DNA of 64,000 bases, taken from assembly GCA_963812525.1 (NCBI GenBank), contig CAWEVL010000003.1, positions 8,025-72,024 on the forward strand, given 5' to 3'. Each line of letters opens with the position of its first letter. Position 1 is the stretch's first letter. Below, one piece after another: positions 36,239 to 44,794 of the stretch. A model generated the notes under the pieces. It searched no databases and was not told the DNA's origin. It was given only the letters and a program-made list of their open reading frames with translations. The DNA comes from Bog-756 sp963812525. Lineage in GTDB: Bacteria; Actinomycetota; Acidimicrobiia; Acidimicrobiales; RAAP-2. The position numbers were made by a program, and so were the translations under genes.

Positions 36239-38506
36239 TCAGGCGATCGGGATGGATCCCCGCACCGTGGACCCGGCCCCCGGCGTCGAGTCCCAGCGGA
36301 CCGAGCCGCCGATGGCCCCGAGACGGTCGCTCATGTTCATGAAGCCGTGGCCCGCCTGAGCCACCTGAGCGTCGAATCCCGGCCCGTCGTCGGAGACCGT
36401 GAAGAGCAGCCCCCCCTCCTCCTCCCACACCCGGACCTCGACGTGGGAGTCGGGAGCGTGCTTGGCCGCGTTCTGCAGCGCCTCGAGGCAGCAGAAGTAC
36501 ACGGCCGCCTCGATATCGGGCGAGAAGCGCCCGATCCCGTCGCTGTCCGTGGCCACGTCGAGCGGGCTCCGGGAGGCCACGGCCCGGAGGGCCTCGGGCA
36601 GGCCGTTGTCCATCAGCAGCGGCGGGTAGATGCCGTGGGCCAGGTCGCGCAGCTCCTGGACGGTGGCCTTGACCTCGGCGGCGATCTCGTCGAGGGCCTG
36701 GGCGGCCGCCTCGGGGTCCTCGGCCACCAGGTCCTTGACCAGCCGCACGTTCACGGCCAGCGCCACCAGGTGCTGCTGGGCCCCATCGTGGAGATCCCGT
36801 TCGACCCGGCGTCGCTCGGCGTCCGCCGCCGCCACGATGCGGGTCCGCGAGGCCCGCAGCTCGGCGGCCTGCCGTCGGACCTCGTCCAGGGTCGACTGGA
36901 GGGCCGAGTCCAGATTGACGTTGTGGAGGGCCAGTCCCACCTGACGGGAGAGTTCGGTGAGGACCAGGTCCTCCTGCTCGGTGAAGGGAGGCTCGGTCAT
37001 GGGCCGCTCGACCACCACCAGTCCCAGGAGCTCACCGCCGTAGGTGATCGGACACACCCGGAGCTGGGCGTGGTCCCGGCCGGTGATGATCGCCGGCAGC
37101 CACACCGACGTCCAGGCGTTCCCCGACACCCCGGCCCGGGCCACGACCGGCTGCTCCTGCGGTCCGATGTGCAACGTGCCGGGCCCGCGGTCGGGGATCG
37201 ACGCGCTCCGCTCGAGGACCTCGCTGGAGCCGGTGAACACCTCGGCACTGGTCAGCACCATCGACTTGTGCAGGGACTCGGTCAGCTGCAGCAGAAGCTC
37301 GTCCATGGCCACCGCCCGGGTCAGCCGGGTGCTGAACGTCTTGACCACGTCGTCGGGGACATCGTCGGTGCCGTAGACCAGCCGTTGGGCGAAACGCTGT
37401 ACCCGCTGGTGGGAGACCGACGCACCCAGCGCCACCACGGCGGCGGCCAGGATGGAGAGGCCCAGCACCTGACGGTCCCCCGGCCCGGGCTCATGACCGA
37501 ACCCCAGGATGACCAGCACGTAGACGGCCAGCACCACCGCCGAGAGCCCGGTCGCCGTCAGGAGCCACACCAGGACCCGGTCCGACGACCCGAGGAGGCG
37601 CCGGAAGGAGGCGGCGGCCACCCCGGCCGGCACCAGCAGCGTGCCCCCGGCGGCGATGGCCCAGGGATGGACCGGCCACCGGACCAGGACGTACAGACCC
37701 ACCACCACCAACCCGAACTCCACGGAGGCGACGGCCCCGGCGGCAATCCACTGCAGGCGTTGGCGGTCGATCCCCGGAGCCAGACGGTACCGGCGGGCCG
37801 CGCCGACCAGCCCCACGGCCACGGCCACCAGCCAGCCCACCACCGCAGCCGGATCGGTCAACCGGCCCGATCCGAACCAGGCCCACAGGCCGAAGGCCGT
37901 CCCGGCGGCATAGCACGCCGCCACCACCACCACACGGGCCCGCGAGACCAGCCGACCGTCGGGCACGGACAGGAGGAAGTGGACACCCACGGCCATGAGC
38001 AGCGCCGGGACCAGGGTGGCCACGAACCGGGCGGCGTGGCCGGTGGTCCCGGCGGTGGTCTCGCCCAACTCGGCGGCGGTGAACACCACCGCGCCCAACA
38101 GGGAGGCCAGCGACACCAGTCGACCCAGCGGTCGGAGCGCGGGTCGGACCAGGAGGCACACGGCGGCCACCACCCAGCCCAGCGTGAGCTCGACCCGGAT
38201 CACGTCCGCCGTGCTGACCCCGGCCGCCACCGCCTTGGCCAGCCCGTACCCGGCAACGGCGAGGGCGGGAGCGACCAGGAGCACGCTGGGGGACAGCCGG
38301 GCGGTGTCGTCGCGGTCGTCGGGCACCGGCGCCGCCCGGGCCCGGGAGGGATGGGCGCCCATCAGGGTGACCCCGTCACCCCGGTGATCGGCGACGTCGT
38401 TCGCCACCGGCACCGTCGCCTCCGTGGTGGCCGCCGTGATGGCCGCCCCGGCTGTCGTCTCCGAAGCAGCAGCCCCCGACGCCGACGCCTCGGGAGTCGT
38501 GGTCAC
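36239..38506 (-). CDS. Membrane sensor histidine kinase (7-8 TM, GAF, HisKA_3, HATPase)
   Basis: 755 residues. A Thr/Ala-rich N-terminus precedes seven or eight hydrophobic segments (about 80-375). Next comes a GAF-like region (about 395-530) and the dimerisation helix ERRRVERDLHDGAQQHLVAL, whose His is the phosphorylation site in HisKA_3 kinases. The ATPase has the N-box LEALQNAAKHAP, SDDGPGFD and GHGFMNMSDRLGAIGG. It should phosphorylate a NarL-type regulator, most likely one of its neighbours. GTG 38506 overlaps the stop of the ABC ATPase gene (GTGA), so kinase, ATPase and cyclase are one translationally coupled operon. Confidence 0.92.
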   Translation of the reverse strand: MTTTPEASASGAAASETTAGAAITAATTEATVPVANDVADHRGDGVTLMGAHPSRARAAPVPDDRDDTARLSPSVLLVAPALAVAGYGLAKAVAAGVSTADVIRVELTLGWVVAAVCLLVRPALRPLGRLVSLASLLGAVVFTAAELGETTAGTTGHAARFVATLVPALLMAVGVHFLLSVPDGRLVSRARVVVVAACYAAGTAFGLWAWFGSGRLTDPAAVVGWLVAVAVGLVGAARRYRLAPGIDRQRLQWIAAGAVASVEFGLVVVGLYVLVRWPVHPWAIAAGGTLLVPAGVAAASFRRLLGSSDRVLVWLLTATGLSAVVLAVYVLVILGFGHEPGPGDRQVLGLSILAAAVVALGASVSHQRVQRFAQRLVYGTDDVPDDVVKTFSTRLTRAVAMDELLLQLTESLHKSMVLTSAEVFTGSSEVLERSASIPDRGPGTLHIGPQEQPVVARAGVSGNAWTSVWLPAIITGRDHAQLRVCPITYGGELLGLVVVERPMTEPPFTEQEDLVLTELSRQVGLALHNVNLDSALQSTLDEVRRQAAELRASRTRIVAAADAERRRVERDLHDGAQQHLVALAVNVRLVKDLVAEDPEAAAQALDEIAAEVKATVQELRDLAHGIYPPLLMDNGLPEALRAVASRSPLDVATDSDGIGRFSPDIEAAVYFCCLEALQNAAKHAPDSHVEVRVWEEEGGLLFTVSDDGPGFDAQVAQAGHGFMNMSDRLGAIGGSVRWDSTPGAGSTVRGSIPIA

Positions 38507-39291
38507 CGAACCTCGTACCCGGCCTCGGCCGGCTTCCGGTCCGGTGCCTCCACCATGCGTCCGTCGCGCATGGAGATCAGGTGCTCGGCGGCCCGGGCCA
38601 CGTCGTTGTCGTGGGTGACGAGCACGATGGTCTGGCCACCTCGGTGCAGCCGCGACAGGAGCTCGACGATTTCGTGGCCGCTGTCCGAGTCGAGGGCCCC
38701 GGTCGGCTCGTCGGCCAGGAGCAGGGTGGGCTGGTTGGCCAGGGCGCGGGCGATGGCCAGACGTTGGCGCTGCCCACCCGAGAGCGAACCCGGGACGACC
38801 TTGGCCTTGTCGCCCACCCCCAGGAGGTCGAGGAGGTCCCTGGCCCGGCTCTCGGCCGGCTTGCGCTTGGTGCCGGCGATGATGGCCGGCAGGGCCACGT
38901 TCTCCAGCGCCGTCATGCTCTCCAACAGGTTGAAGAACTGGAAGACGATGCCGATGTGCTGGCGTCGGATGAGGGAGAGCTCGTCCTCGGTGCGACCCGT
39001 CACCAGCTGCCCGCCCACCTTGATGGTGCCCTCGTCGGCCGTGTCCAGTCCGGCCACCAGGTTGAGGAGCGTCGACTTCCCGCAGCCCGACGGGCCCATC
39101 AGCGCCACGAAGTCGCCGGCCGGCACCCGCAGGTTGGCGCCGCGCAGTGCCCGCACCGGGGCGTTCTCGGCCTCGAAGGTCTTGCGAACCCCCTCCACCA
39201 CCAGTACGTCCTCGGTCCCGGGGGCGCCCTCCACTCCGGGATCGGGCTCAGGTCCGTCAGCCGTCGGGTCTACGTCCACCACTGCACTCAT
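38503..39291 (-). CDS. ABC transporter ATP-binding protein (LolD/MacB-like)
   Basis: A 262-residue ATPase. Walker A is GPSGCGKSTLL, the Q-loop is FQFFNLLESMTALENV, the signature is LSGGQRQRLAIARAL and Walker B is LLLADEPTGALD, with the D-loop and H-loop LVTHD following. The TGALD and NLLESMTALENV segments are typical of the LolD/MacB/FtsE group that energises FtsX-type permeases. No permease is in this operon; the nearest is the FtsX-type protein at 46091-48565. ATG 39291 overlaps the cyclase stop (ATGA). Longer in-frame starts run into the cyclase gene and are rejected. Confidence 0.93.
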   Translation of the reverse strand: MSAVVDVDPTADGPEPDPGVEGAPGTEDVLVVEGVRKTFEAENAPVRALRGANLRVPAGDFVALMGPSGCGKSTLLNLVAGLDTADEGTIKVGGQLVTGRTEDELSLIRRQHIGIVFQFFNLLESMTALENVALPAIIAGTKRKPAESRARDLLDLLGVGDKAKVVPGSLSGGQRQRLAIARALANQPTLLLADEPTGALDSDSGHEIVELLSRLHRGGQTIVLVTHDNDVARAAEHLISMRDGRMVEAPDRKPAEAGYEVR

Positions 39292-40745
39292 CGGGTTACT
39301 CCTCCGGGAGGGTTGTCGGAACGGCTGCCGGCCGGCACCGCCAACGGTGGCCGTCCGGACGACACGGCTGACGGCGGAGGCGGCGGGGGCGCCACCGGCG
39401 CCGCCACCGCCACCACCGGCACCTGACGGGCGATCCGCCACGCCCGCACCGGGGTGTCCCGTCCTTTGACCAGTTGCTCGGGCAAGAGTCTCGCCTCCAC
39501 CGGCGCCGCCAAGGCGTCCATCGTGGCCTGACTCAGCACAGTCTCCCCCGATTCGGCCAGTTGCTGCAGGCGTTGGGAGAGATTGACCGTATCGCCGACC
39601 AGGGTGTACTCCAGGCGCTCCTCGGTTCCGAGCAGGGCGGCGGCCGCCTCACCGGTGGACAGCCCCATGCCCAGCCCGAAGGCCGGAAGGCCTTCCCGCT
39701 CCCAACCGGCGTTGACCTCGGCCTGGAGCCGGTGGGCGTCGGCCGCGGCCAACAGGGCCCGGTCGGCGTGGTCGGGCTGGGAAAACGGGGCCCCGAAGAC
39801 GGCCATCACCGCGTCGCCCACGAACTGCATGATGGTCCCGTCCTGGGCCAGGATGGCCTGATTCATGGCCGCCCGGTGGGTGTTGAGCTGGCCGGCCAGC
39901 TGGCTGGGATCGGCGTGCTCGGCGATGGTCGAGTAGGACCGGATGTCGCTCATCAGCACCGTGACCTCGACTACCTCGGTCTTCCCGATGTCACGGCCAT
40001 CCCGCCGCAGCTTCTCCGCCAGTCCGCCGGGGAGCAGGCGGGACAGGGACTCGCCCTGCTCCTCCCGTTCGACGATGCACTGGTGGAGCAGCCGCAGCCG
40101 GCGGATGGCTCCCTCGGTTCCCGCCGAGACTCCCTGGGCCAGCTTGACGAACAGCGCCTCGACCTGGGTGTCGACGGCCTCGGGGGTGGTGCGCTGGGCG
40201 GCGGCGATGGCCTTGATGGGCCTGCCCTCGGCGACCCAGTTCAACAGCGACTCCTCGGACTCGGTCAGACCACCGTGGGTGGTGACCGGCCGGACGAGGG
40301 CATCGACGATGGAGGGGTCGAGAGCCGTGCCGCCGGTGGCCACCGCCCGCACCGCGTCGACCAGCTGGTTGCCCTCGGCGATGTGGTCCTTGAGGAGGTA
40401 GCCGTAGCCGGCCGAGCCTTCGGCCACCAGGGAGATCGCGTACTCGGGGTCGTCGTACTGGGACAGGATGACCACGCCGGTGCCCGGACACCGCTGCCTG
40501 ACCTCACGGGCCGCCTCGATGCCCTCGCGCTGAAAGGTGGGTGGCATCCGGATGTCGGTGACCAGCACGTGGGGCTGGCTGGCCAGCACCCCCTCGACCA
40601 GGCTGTCGTAGTCCTCGGCCACCCCCACCACCCGCAGGTCGCTCTGGCGTTCCAGCAGGGTCCGCACGCCCTCTCGGACGATCACGTTGTCGTCGGCCAG
40701 GAACACGTCGATGACGGCCCCCGGGGTCGGGTCTTCGGTATCCAT
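39288..40745 (-). CDS. Response regulator fused to class III nucleotide cyclase
   Basis: 485 residues in three parts. The receiver has FLADDNVIVREG, phosphoacceptor Asp in VLVTDIRMPP and Lys in YLLKDH. A LuxR-like helical stretch (LTESEESLLNWVAEG, then TTPEAVDTQVEALF) remains as a linker. The class III cyclase starts near 255: VLMSDIRSYS (metal Asp), FVGDAVMAVFGAP (second metal Asp) and GDTVNLSQRL (catalytic Asn and Arg). The substrate-binding Lys is Gln here, so nucleotide choice is uncertain. A Pro/Ala-rich tail ends it. It starts an operon with the ABC ATPase and kinase. GATAAC (40755-40760) is a possible -10. Confidence 0.92.
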   Translation of the reverse strand: MDTEDPTPGAVIDVFLADDNVIVREGVRTLLERQSDLRVVGVAEDYDSLVEGVLASQPHVLVTDIRMPPTFQREGIEAAREVRQRCPGTGVVILSQYDDPEYAISLVAEGSAGYGYLLKDHIAEGNQLVDAVRAVATGGTALDPSIVDALVRPVTTHGGLTESEESLLNWVAEGRPIKAIAAAQRTTPEAVDTQVEALFVKLAQGVSAGTEGAIRRLRLLHQCIVEREEQGESLSRLLPGGLAEKLRRDGRDIGKTEVVEVTVLMSDIRSYSTIAEHADPSQLAGQLNTHRAAMNQAILAQDGTIMQFVGDAVMAVFGAPFSQPDHADRALLAAADAHRLQAEVNAGWEREGLPAFGLGMGLSTGEAAAALLGTEERLEYTLVGDTVNLSQRLQQLAESGETVLSQATMDALAAPVEARLLPEQLVKGRDTPVRAWRIARQVPVVAVAAPVAPPPPPPSAVSSGRPPLAVPAGSRSDNPPGGVTR

Positions 40746-40880
40746 GATGCATCAGTTATCACATATCCCCGCCCGGCTGGACAGTGCGTGAGCACGCCAT
40801 CGGGGGGTGGTGCCAGCCACACCCTGCCTGGAGGGCGGTCACGGTGGACCCGGCCCCCATCCGGCGTCAGGATGGACACC

Positions 40881-41882
40881 ATGCGAACCGAGCACTCCGT
40901 AACCTCATTGTCGTGGATCCCTTCCGAGGCGGTCCGGGGCGGGACCCGGGTGGCCTTCGACCGGGGTTTCACCCACTACGACGACCCACCGCCCGACGTC
41001 ATCGAGGACATCGAGGCGCTGCGCCAGGCCGACCGCTTCCGGTTCGCCAACGTGCTCTCGGCCTACCTGGAGTACGACGCCGACGGCACCATCACCGGGT
41101 ACGGCTACACCGGGGGCGGCCTGATGGGCTCGACCACCGTGGCGGTGGGCGGCCTCAACAAGGCGTTCGAAGCGGTGGCCCTTCCCATGATCCAGCAGCC
41201 ACCGGAGGTGGGGGACGGCTGGGTGCGGTTCGTCCAGACGGCCGGAGGCCGCACCGGGCTCCCCGCCCCGCGCCGGGTGCGGCGCAAGCCGTTCATCCAG
41301 TGGCAGGCCCCGCTGGTGTGGGCCACCTTGGGGCTCACGCTCCGTGTCGACGGCCCGGCGACATTCGACGTCCTCGGGGCCAGCCGGTTCCCCCGGCACT
41401 GGTTCTACGACGGGGACGGGAAGTTGGCGGCCAAGTCGGGGCTCACCGATTTCAAGGACTGGTACCGCAAGTCGTTCGGGAAGCACACGCCGTGGGGTGA
41501 ACAGGACTCCCCCGCGCTGGTCACCGCGGTGGAGACGGCCCTCGAGCGGGCGCTGTCGGTCCAGATGATGGACAAGAATTCGAAGCCCAAGTTCCGGAAG
41601 CTTTCGGCCGGGGACACCCTGGTGCAGGAGGGCGAACAGGGTACCGACGTCTTCCTGGTGCTCGACGGGGTCATCCGCGTGGAGAAGGGCGGCGAACGGA
41701 TGGCCGAGTACGGGCCCGGCGCCGTGCTGGGCGAGCGTGCCGGCATCGAAGGCGGCGCCCGGACGTCGACCCTGGTGGCGGTGACCGACTCCCGGGTGGC
41801 GGTGGTGGCCCACAGCGCCATGGACCGCGACCAATTGCACGAGCTGGCCAAGGGCCACCGGAGCGAGAAGCCACAGGCCTAG
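40881..41882 (+). CDS. Cyclic-nucleotide-binding domain protein
   Basis: 333 residues. The C-terminal 110 form a cNMP-binding domain: FRKLSAGDTLVQEGEQGTDV, VFLVLDGVIRV and the phosphate-binding cassette VLGERAGIEGGARTSTL with the G-E and R-T pairs needed to hold the cyclic phosphate. The N-terminal 220 residues are soluble, with FRFANVLSAYLEYD and WVRFVQTAGGRTGLPAP segments that I do not recognise. It diverges from the cyclase gene and lies 3 bases before the MBL hydrolase. ATG 40881 is preferred to ATG 40872 because AGGATGG then serves as ribosome-binding site. Confidence 0.88.
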   Translation: MRTEHSVTSLSWIPSEAVRGGTRVAFDRGFTHYDDPPPDVIEDIEALRQADRFRFANVLSAYLEYDADGTITGYGYTGGGLMGSTTVAVGGLNKAFEAVALPMIQQPPEVGDGWVRFVQTAGGRTGLPAPRRVRRKPFIQWQAPLVWATLGLTLRVDGPATFDVLGASRFPRHWFYDGDGKLAAKSGLTDFKDWYRKSFGKHTPWGEQDSPALVTAVETALERALSVQMMDKNSKPKFRKLSAGDTLVQEGEQGTDVFLVLDGVIRVEKGGERMAEYGPGAVLGERAGIEGGARTSTLVAVTDSRVAVVAHSAMDRDQLHELAKGHRSEKPQA

Positions 41883-41885
41883 GGG

Positions 41886-42770
41886 GTGCGGGCCCACCTC
41901 CTGGGTGTGCGTGGTTCCGTTCCCACCCCGGGCCTCCCCTTCGTCCGCTACGGGGGCAACACGTCGTGCGTGGCCGTGGCCCGTGACGGCGAGCCGCCCT
42001 CACTGGTGTTGGATGCCGGCACCGGCATCCGGGCGCTGACCGAACTGCTCGGCGGCTGCGGCGGCGGAGGTGCCGGCGGCAGTGCCGGCGGCGAGAGCGC
42101 ACCCTTCTCCGGCAGCCTCCTCCTCTCCCACCTGCACTGGGACCACGTCGAGGGCCTCCCCTTCTGCACGGCCCTCGACCGTCCGGACGCCCGCTGCGAC
42201 GTCCTGCTCCCGGCCCAGGCCGACGGCACCGGGCCGGTGGCGGCCCTGGCCCGGATGATGTCCCCACCCAACTTCCCCATCGGTCCCGACGGGCTCCTCG
42301 GCAGCTGGACGTTTGCCGCGCTCGAACCGGGGATCTACCAACGGGAGGGGTGGATGGTCACTGCGGCCGAGATCGCCCACAAGGGGGGCACCACCTTCGG
42401 CTATCGGATCGAGGGCGACGGCTCGGCCCTGGCCTACCTCCCCGACCACTGCCCCACCGCCTACGGGCCCGGTCCGGACGGATGGGGGGCGTACCCGCCG
42501 GCCGTGCTGGATCTGGTCGGCGGCGTCGACCTGCTCATCCACGACGCCCAACTGACCGCCGACCAGCTCCCCGACGGCGCGGCCTACGGGCATGCCGCCA
42601 TGGAGTACGCCGTGTCCCTCGGCGAGCGGGCCGGCGCGTCCACCGTGGTCCTGTTCCATCACAGCCCCGGTCGGACGGACGATCAGCTCGACGAGATCGC
42701 CCACCGGTTCCGCAACCACGCGGCACCGTCGGTGGTGGTGGCCGTCGAGGGCACGGTGCTCGGCTGCTGA
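41886..42770 (+). CDS. Metallo-beta-lactamase-fold hydrolase, possible cNMP phosphodiesterase
   Basis: 294 residues. LLGVRGSVPTPG and YGGNTSCV open the fold as in RNase Z/PhnP/PDE-type MBL proteins. The metal site is SHLHWDHVEG (H-x-H-x-D-H), with further ligands in AYLPDHC, IHDAQLT and LFHHSPGRTDDQL. A Gly-rich loop GGCGGGGAGGSAGG precedes the metal motif. The start GTG 41886 is 3 bases after the cNMP-binding gene, so the two are surely cotranscribed. This context, beside a cyclase, makes cyclic-nucleotide hydrolysis a reasonable inference; the sequence alone shows only an MBL hydrolase. Confidence 0.85.
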   Translation: MRAHLLGVRGSVPTPGLPFVRYGGNTSCVAVARDGEPPSLVLDAGTGIRALTELLGGCGGGGAGGSAGGESAPFSGSLLLSHLHWDHVEGLPFCTALDRPDARCDVLLPAQADGTGPVAALARMMSPPNFPIGPDGLLGSWTFAALEPGIYQREGWMVTAAEIAHKGGTTFGYRIEGDGSALAYLPDHCPTAYGPGPDGWGAYPPAVLDLVGGVDLLIHDAQLTADQLPDGAAYGHAAMEYAVSLGERAGASTVVLFHHSPGRTDDQLDEIAHRFRNHAAPSVVVAVEGTVLGC

Positions 42771-42803
42771 GCCAAGGGGCTGGGGTCGCCGCGCCCTCGG
42801 CGT

Positions 42804-43853
42804 TCAGCCGGCCAGCTCCTTGACCTTGGCGATGAGGTCGACGGACCGCTGGTCGCCCACCGGTACCGGCGTCACCTGGAGGTGGGTCACGCCGGCGTCC
42901 CGGTAGGCGGCGATGCGCTCGGCCACGTAGCTCTCCGGACCGCACAGCGAGGTGGCCTCGAGTAGCTCGGTGGGGACCAGGGCCTCGGCCTCCTTCTTCT
43001 TGCCGTCGAGGTAGAGCTCCTGGATCTGCTCGGCCTCCTTCTCGAAGCCGTAGCGTCGAACCACGTCGTTGTAGAAGTTCCTCCCCTTGGCGCCCATGCC
43101 CCCCACGTACAAGGCCAACCCGGGTCGCGTCAGCTCCCGGAGGGCGGTGACGTCATCGCCCTCGCCGATGGCCAGCAACCCGCCGGTGGAGATCTGGAGC
43201 GGGCCGAGAGATGGGTCCCGCTTGGCCGCCCCGGCATCCAGTGCCGGCCCCCAGATCTCCCGGGCCTGCTCGGGCATGAACATCATCGGGAGCCAGCCGT
43301 CGGCCACCTCGGCGGTCATGCTCACGTTCTTCTCGCCCAGCGCCGCCACCCAGATGGGGACGGCCGGCCGCACCGGGTGGGCGATGATCTTGAGCGCCTT
43401 GCCCAGCCCCGTACCCTGGTCCGGGGGCAGGGGCATGGTGTAATGGGCGCCCTCGTGGACCAGCGGGGCCTCCCGCTTCCAGACCTGCCGACAGACGTCG
43501 ATGATCTCGCGTGTCCGGCCGATGGGGGCGTTGAACGGTACACCGTGGAAGCCCTCGATGACCTGGGGTCCCGATGAGCCCAGCCCGAGGTGGAACCGAC
43601 CGTCCGAGAGCGTGTCGATCCCGGCCGCGGTCATGGCGATGAGCGTGGGGGTCCGGGTGAAGATGGGCAGGATGGCCGAGCCGATCTCCACCGACTCGGT
43701 GAGGGCGGCGATGTACCCCATCAGGCTGGGCCCGTCGAGACCGTAGGCCTCGGCCACCCACACCAGGTCCAGCCCGGCCTTCTCGAACTCCGCCACCTCG
43801 GCGGCGGCCTGCCGGAAGCCTCCCGCGTAACTCAGGAACGTGCTGATCTTCAT
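42804..43853 (-). CDS. LLM-class F420-dependent oxidoreductase
   Basis: A 349-residue luciferase-like TIM-barrel enzyme. Family signs are MKISTFLSYAGG, DLVWVAEAYGLDGPS, IGSAILPIFTRTPTLIAMTAAGID and GRFHLGLGSSGPQVIEGFHG. Close relatives in actinobacteria use reduced F420 to transfer hydride to alcohols, ketones or lipid-like substrates. It lies 82 bases downstream of the thioesterase on the same strand, after the acyl-CoA dehydrogenase, so a lipid or side-chain degradation role is likely. ATG 43853 has a GGGGAGAAG ribosome-binding site. Confidence 0.92.
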   Translation of the reverse strand: MKISTFLSYAGGFRQAAAEVAEFEKAGLDLVWVAEAYGLDGPSLMGYIAALTESVEIGSAILPIFTRTPTLIAMTAAGIDTLSDGRFHLGLGSSGPQVIEGFHGVPFNAPIGRTREIIDVCRQVWKREAPLVHEGAHYTMPLPPDQGTGLGKALKIIAHPVRPAVPIWVAALGEKNVSMTAEVADGWLPMMFMPEQAREIWGPALDAGAAKRDPSLGPLQISTGGLLAIGEGDDVTALRELTRPGLALYVGGMGAKGRNFYNDVVRRYGFEKEAEQIQELYLDGKKKEAEALVPTELLEATSLCGPESYVAERIAAYRDAGVTHLQVTPVPVGDQRSVDLIAKVKELAG

Positions 43854-43935
43854 CGCTTCTCCCCGTCGGGTCGTGCGCCCCGCGGCGGGCGCTGCCCCAG
43901 ACCTTACGACGGCGGACCGGACGGCGGCGGCGAGG

Positions 43936-44745
43936 TCAGTCCCAGGCCCGTACGCTCATCGACTGACTGGCCGTGGCGAGCAGCGCGCCCTGTTCCGACC
44001 AGAGGTAGGCCACCCCCTGGCCGTACCCACCCACCAGCGCCTGGATACGGATGTCGCAGAGCACCCACTCGGTGGGCTCGAGGTGGACCACCCGGATGGT
44101 GTTGTCGAGGCTCCGGGACATCACCCGGCGCCCCAGGGGTTGGGACACCCCGCCGGTCACGTAGTCACCGATGATGGCCAGGGTGGCAGCCGAGGGCTCC
44201 AGGTGGCCGGGCACCCGGGCCCACAGGGCGCTGGCGGGGTCGCCGGGACCGGCGGTGCCCGAGGTGATCTCCTCGAACGACCGCCCCCGGGCCAGGCGGA
44301 CGTCGATCCGGTCGAAGATGGAGGTGGTGGTGAAGTCGGGGAGGCGGCGGGGTGGGCACTGGTCGGGCGGGGGCACGTCCGGCGGGGTGATCCACACGCC
44401 GCCGTCGTCGAACCTTCCCGGCAACCCCATCGCCGCGTTGACCGTCAGGATCTCCTGGTCGCCGACATACCCCACCGCCCTGGCCTGGGTGACCCGGTTG
44501 CCCTCGGCGGCCAGGGTCACGGTCAGGTCCAGCACGGCGTGGGTCGGAGCGTACGAGAGGTACTGGGCCGTCGACCACACCGTCGGGCGGCCCGAGGCCG
44601 CCTCCAGCGCCACCAGGGCGGCGGCGAGTCCGCACCCGCCGAACAGGAAATGGCCCGGCGTGGCCAGCTCGGGCACCACCGTCAGCCGCCACTGCCGGTC
44701 GTGACCGACCGGCTCCATGCCGAGGAACTGCCGGGCGTCCGTCAT
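43936..44745 (-). CDS. Acyl-CoA thioesterase domain protein (TesB-like)
   Basis: 269 residues with two hotdog halves. The first has GHFLFGGCGLAAALVALEAASGRPTVWSTAQYLSYAP, the usual N-terminal TesB segment. The second has RRVMSRSLDNTIRVVHLEPTEWVLCDIRIQALVGGYGQGVAYLWSEQG, the C-terminal segment. It would release fatty acids from acyl-CoA. It lies 49 bases after the acyl-CoA dehydrogenase. ATG 44745 (MTDARQFLG) is chosen because the longer start at 44850 would reach into the dehydrogenase gene. Confidence 0.85.
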   Translation of the reverse strand: MTDARQFLGMEPVGHDRQWRLTVVPELATPGHFLFGGCGLAAALVALEAASGRPTVWSTAQYLSYAPTHAVLDLTVTLAAEGNRVTQARAVGYVGDQEILTVNAAMGLPGRFDDGGVWITPPDVPPPDQCPPRRLPDFTTTSIFDRIDVRLARGRSFEEITSGTAGPGDPASALWARVPGHLEPSAATLAIIGDYVTGGVSQPLGRRVMSRSLDNTIRVVHLEPTEWVLCDIRIQALVGGYGQGVAYLWSEQGALLATASQSMSVRAWD

Positions 44746-44794
44746 CGGCGCGCCGACGGGGCCGTCCGGGTCAACCGCCCCGTCTCCACCGCCC

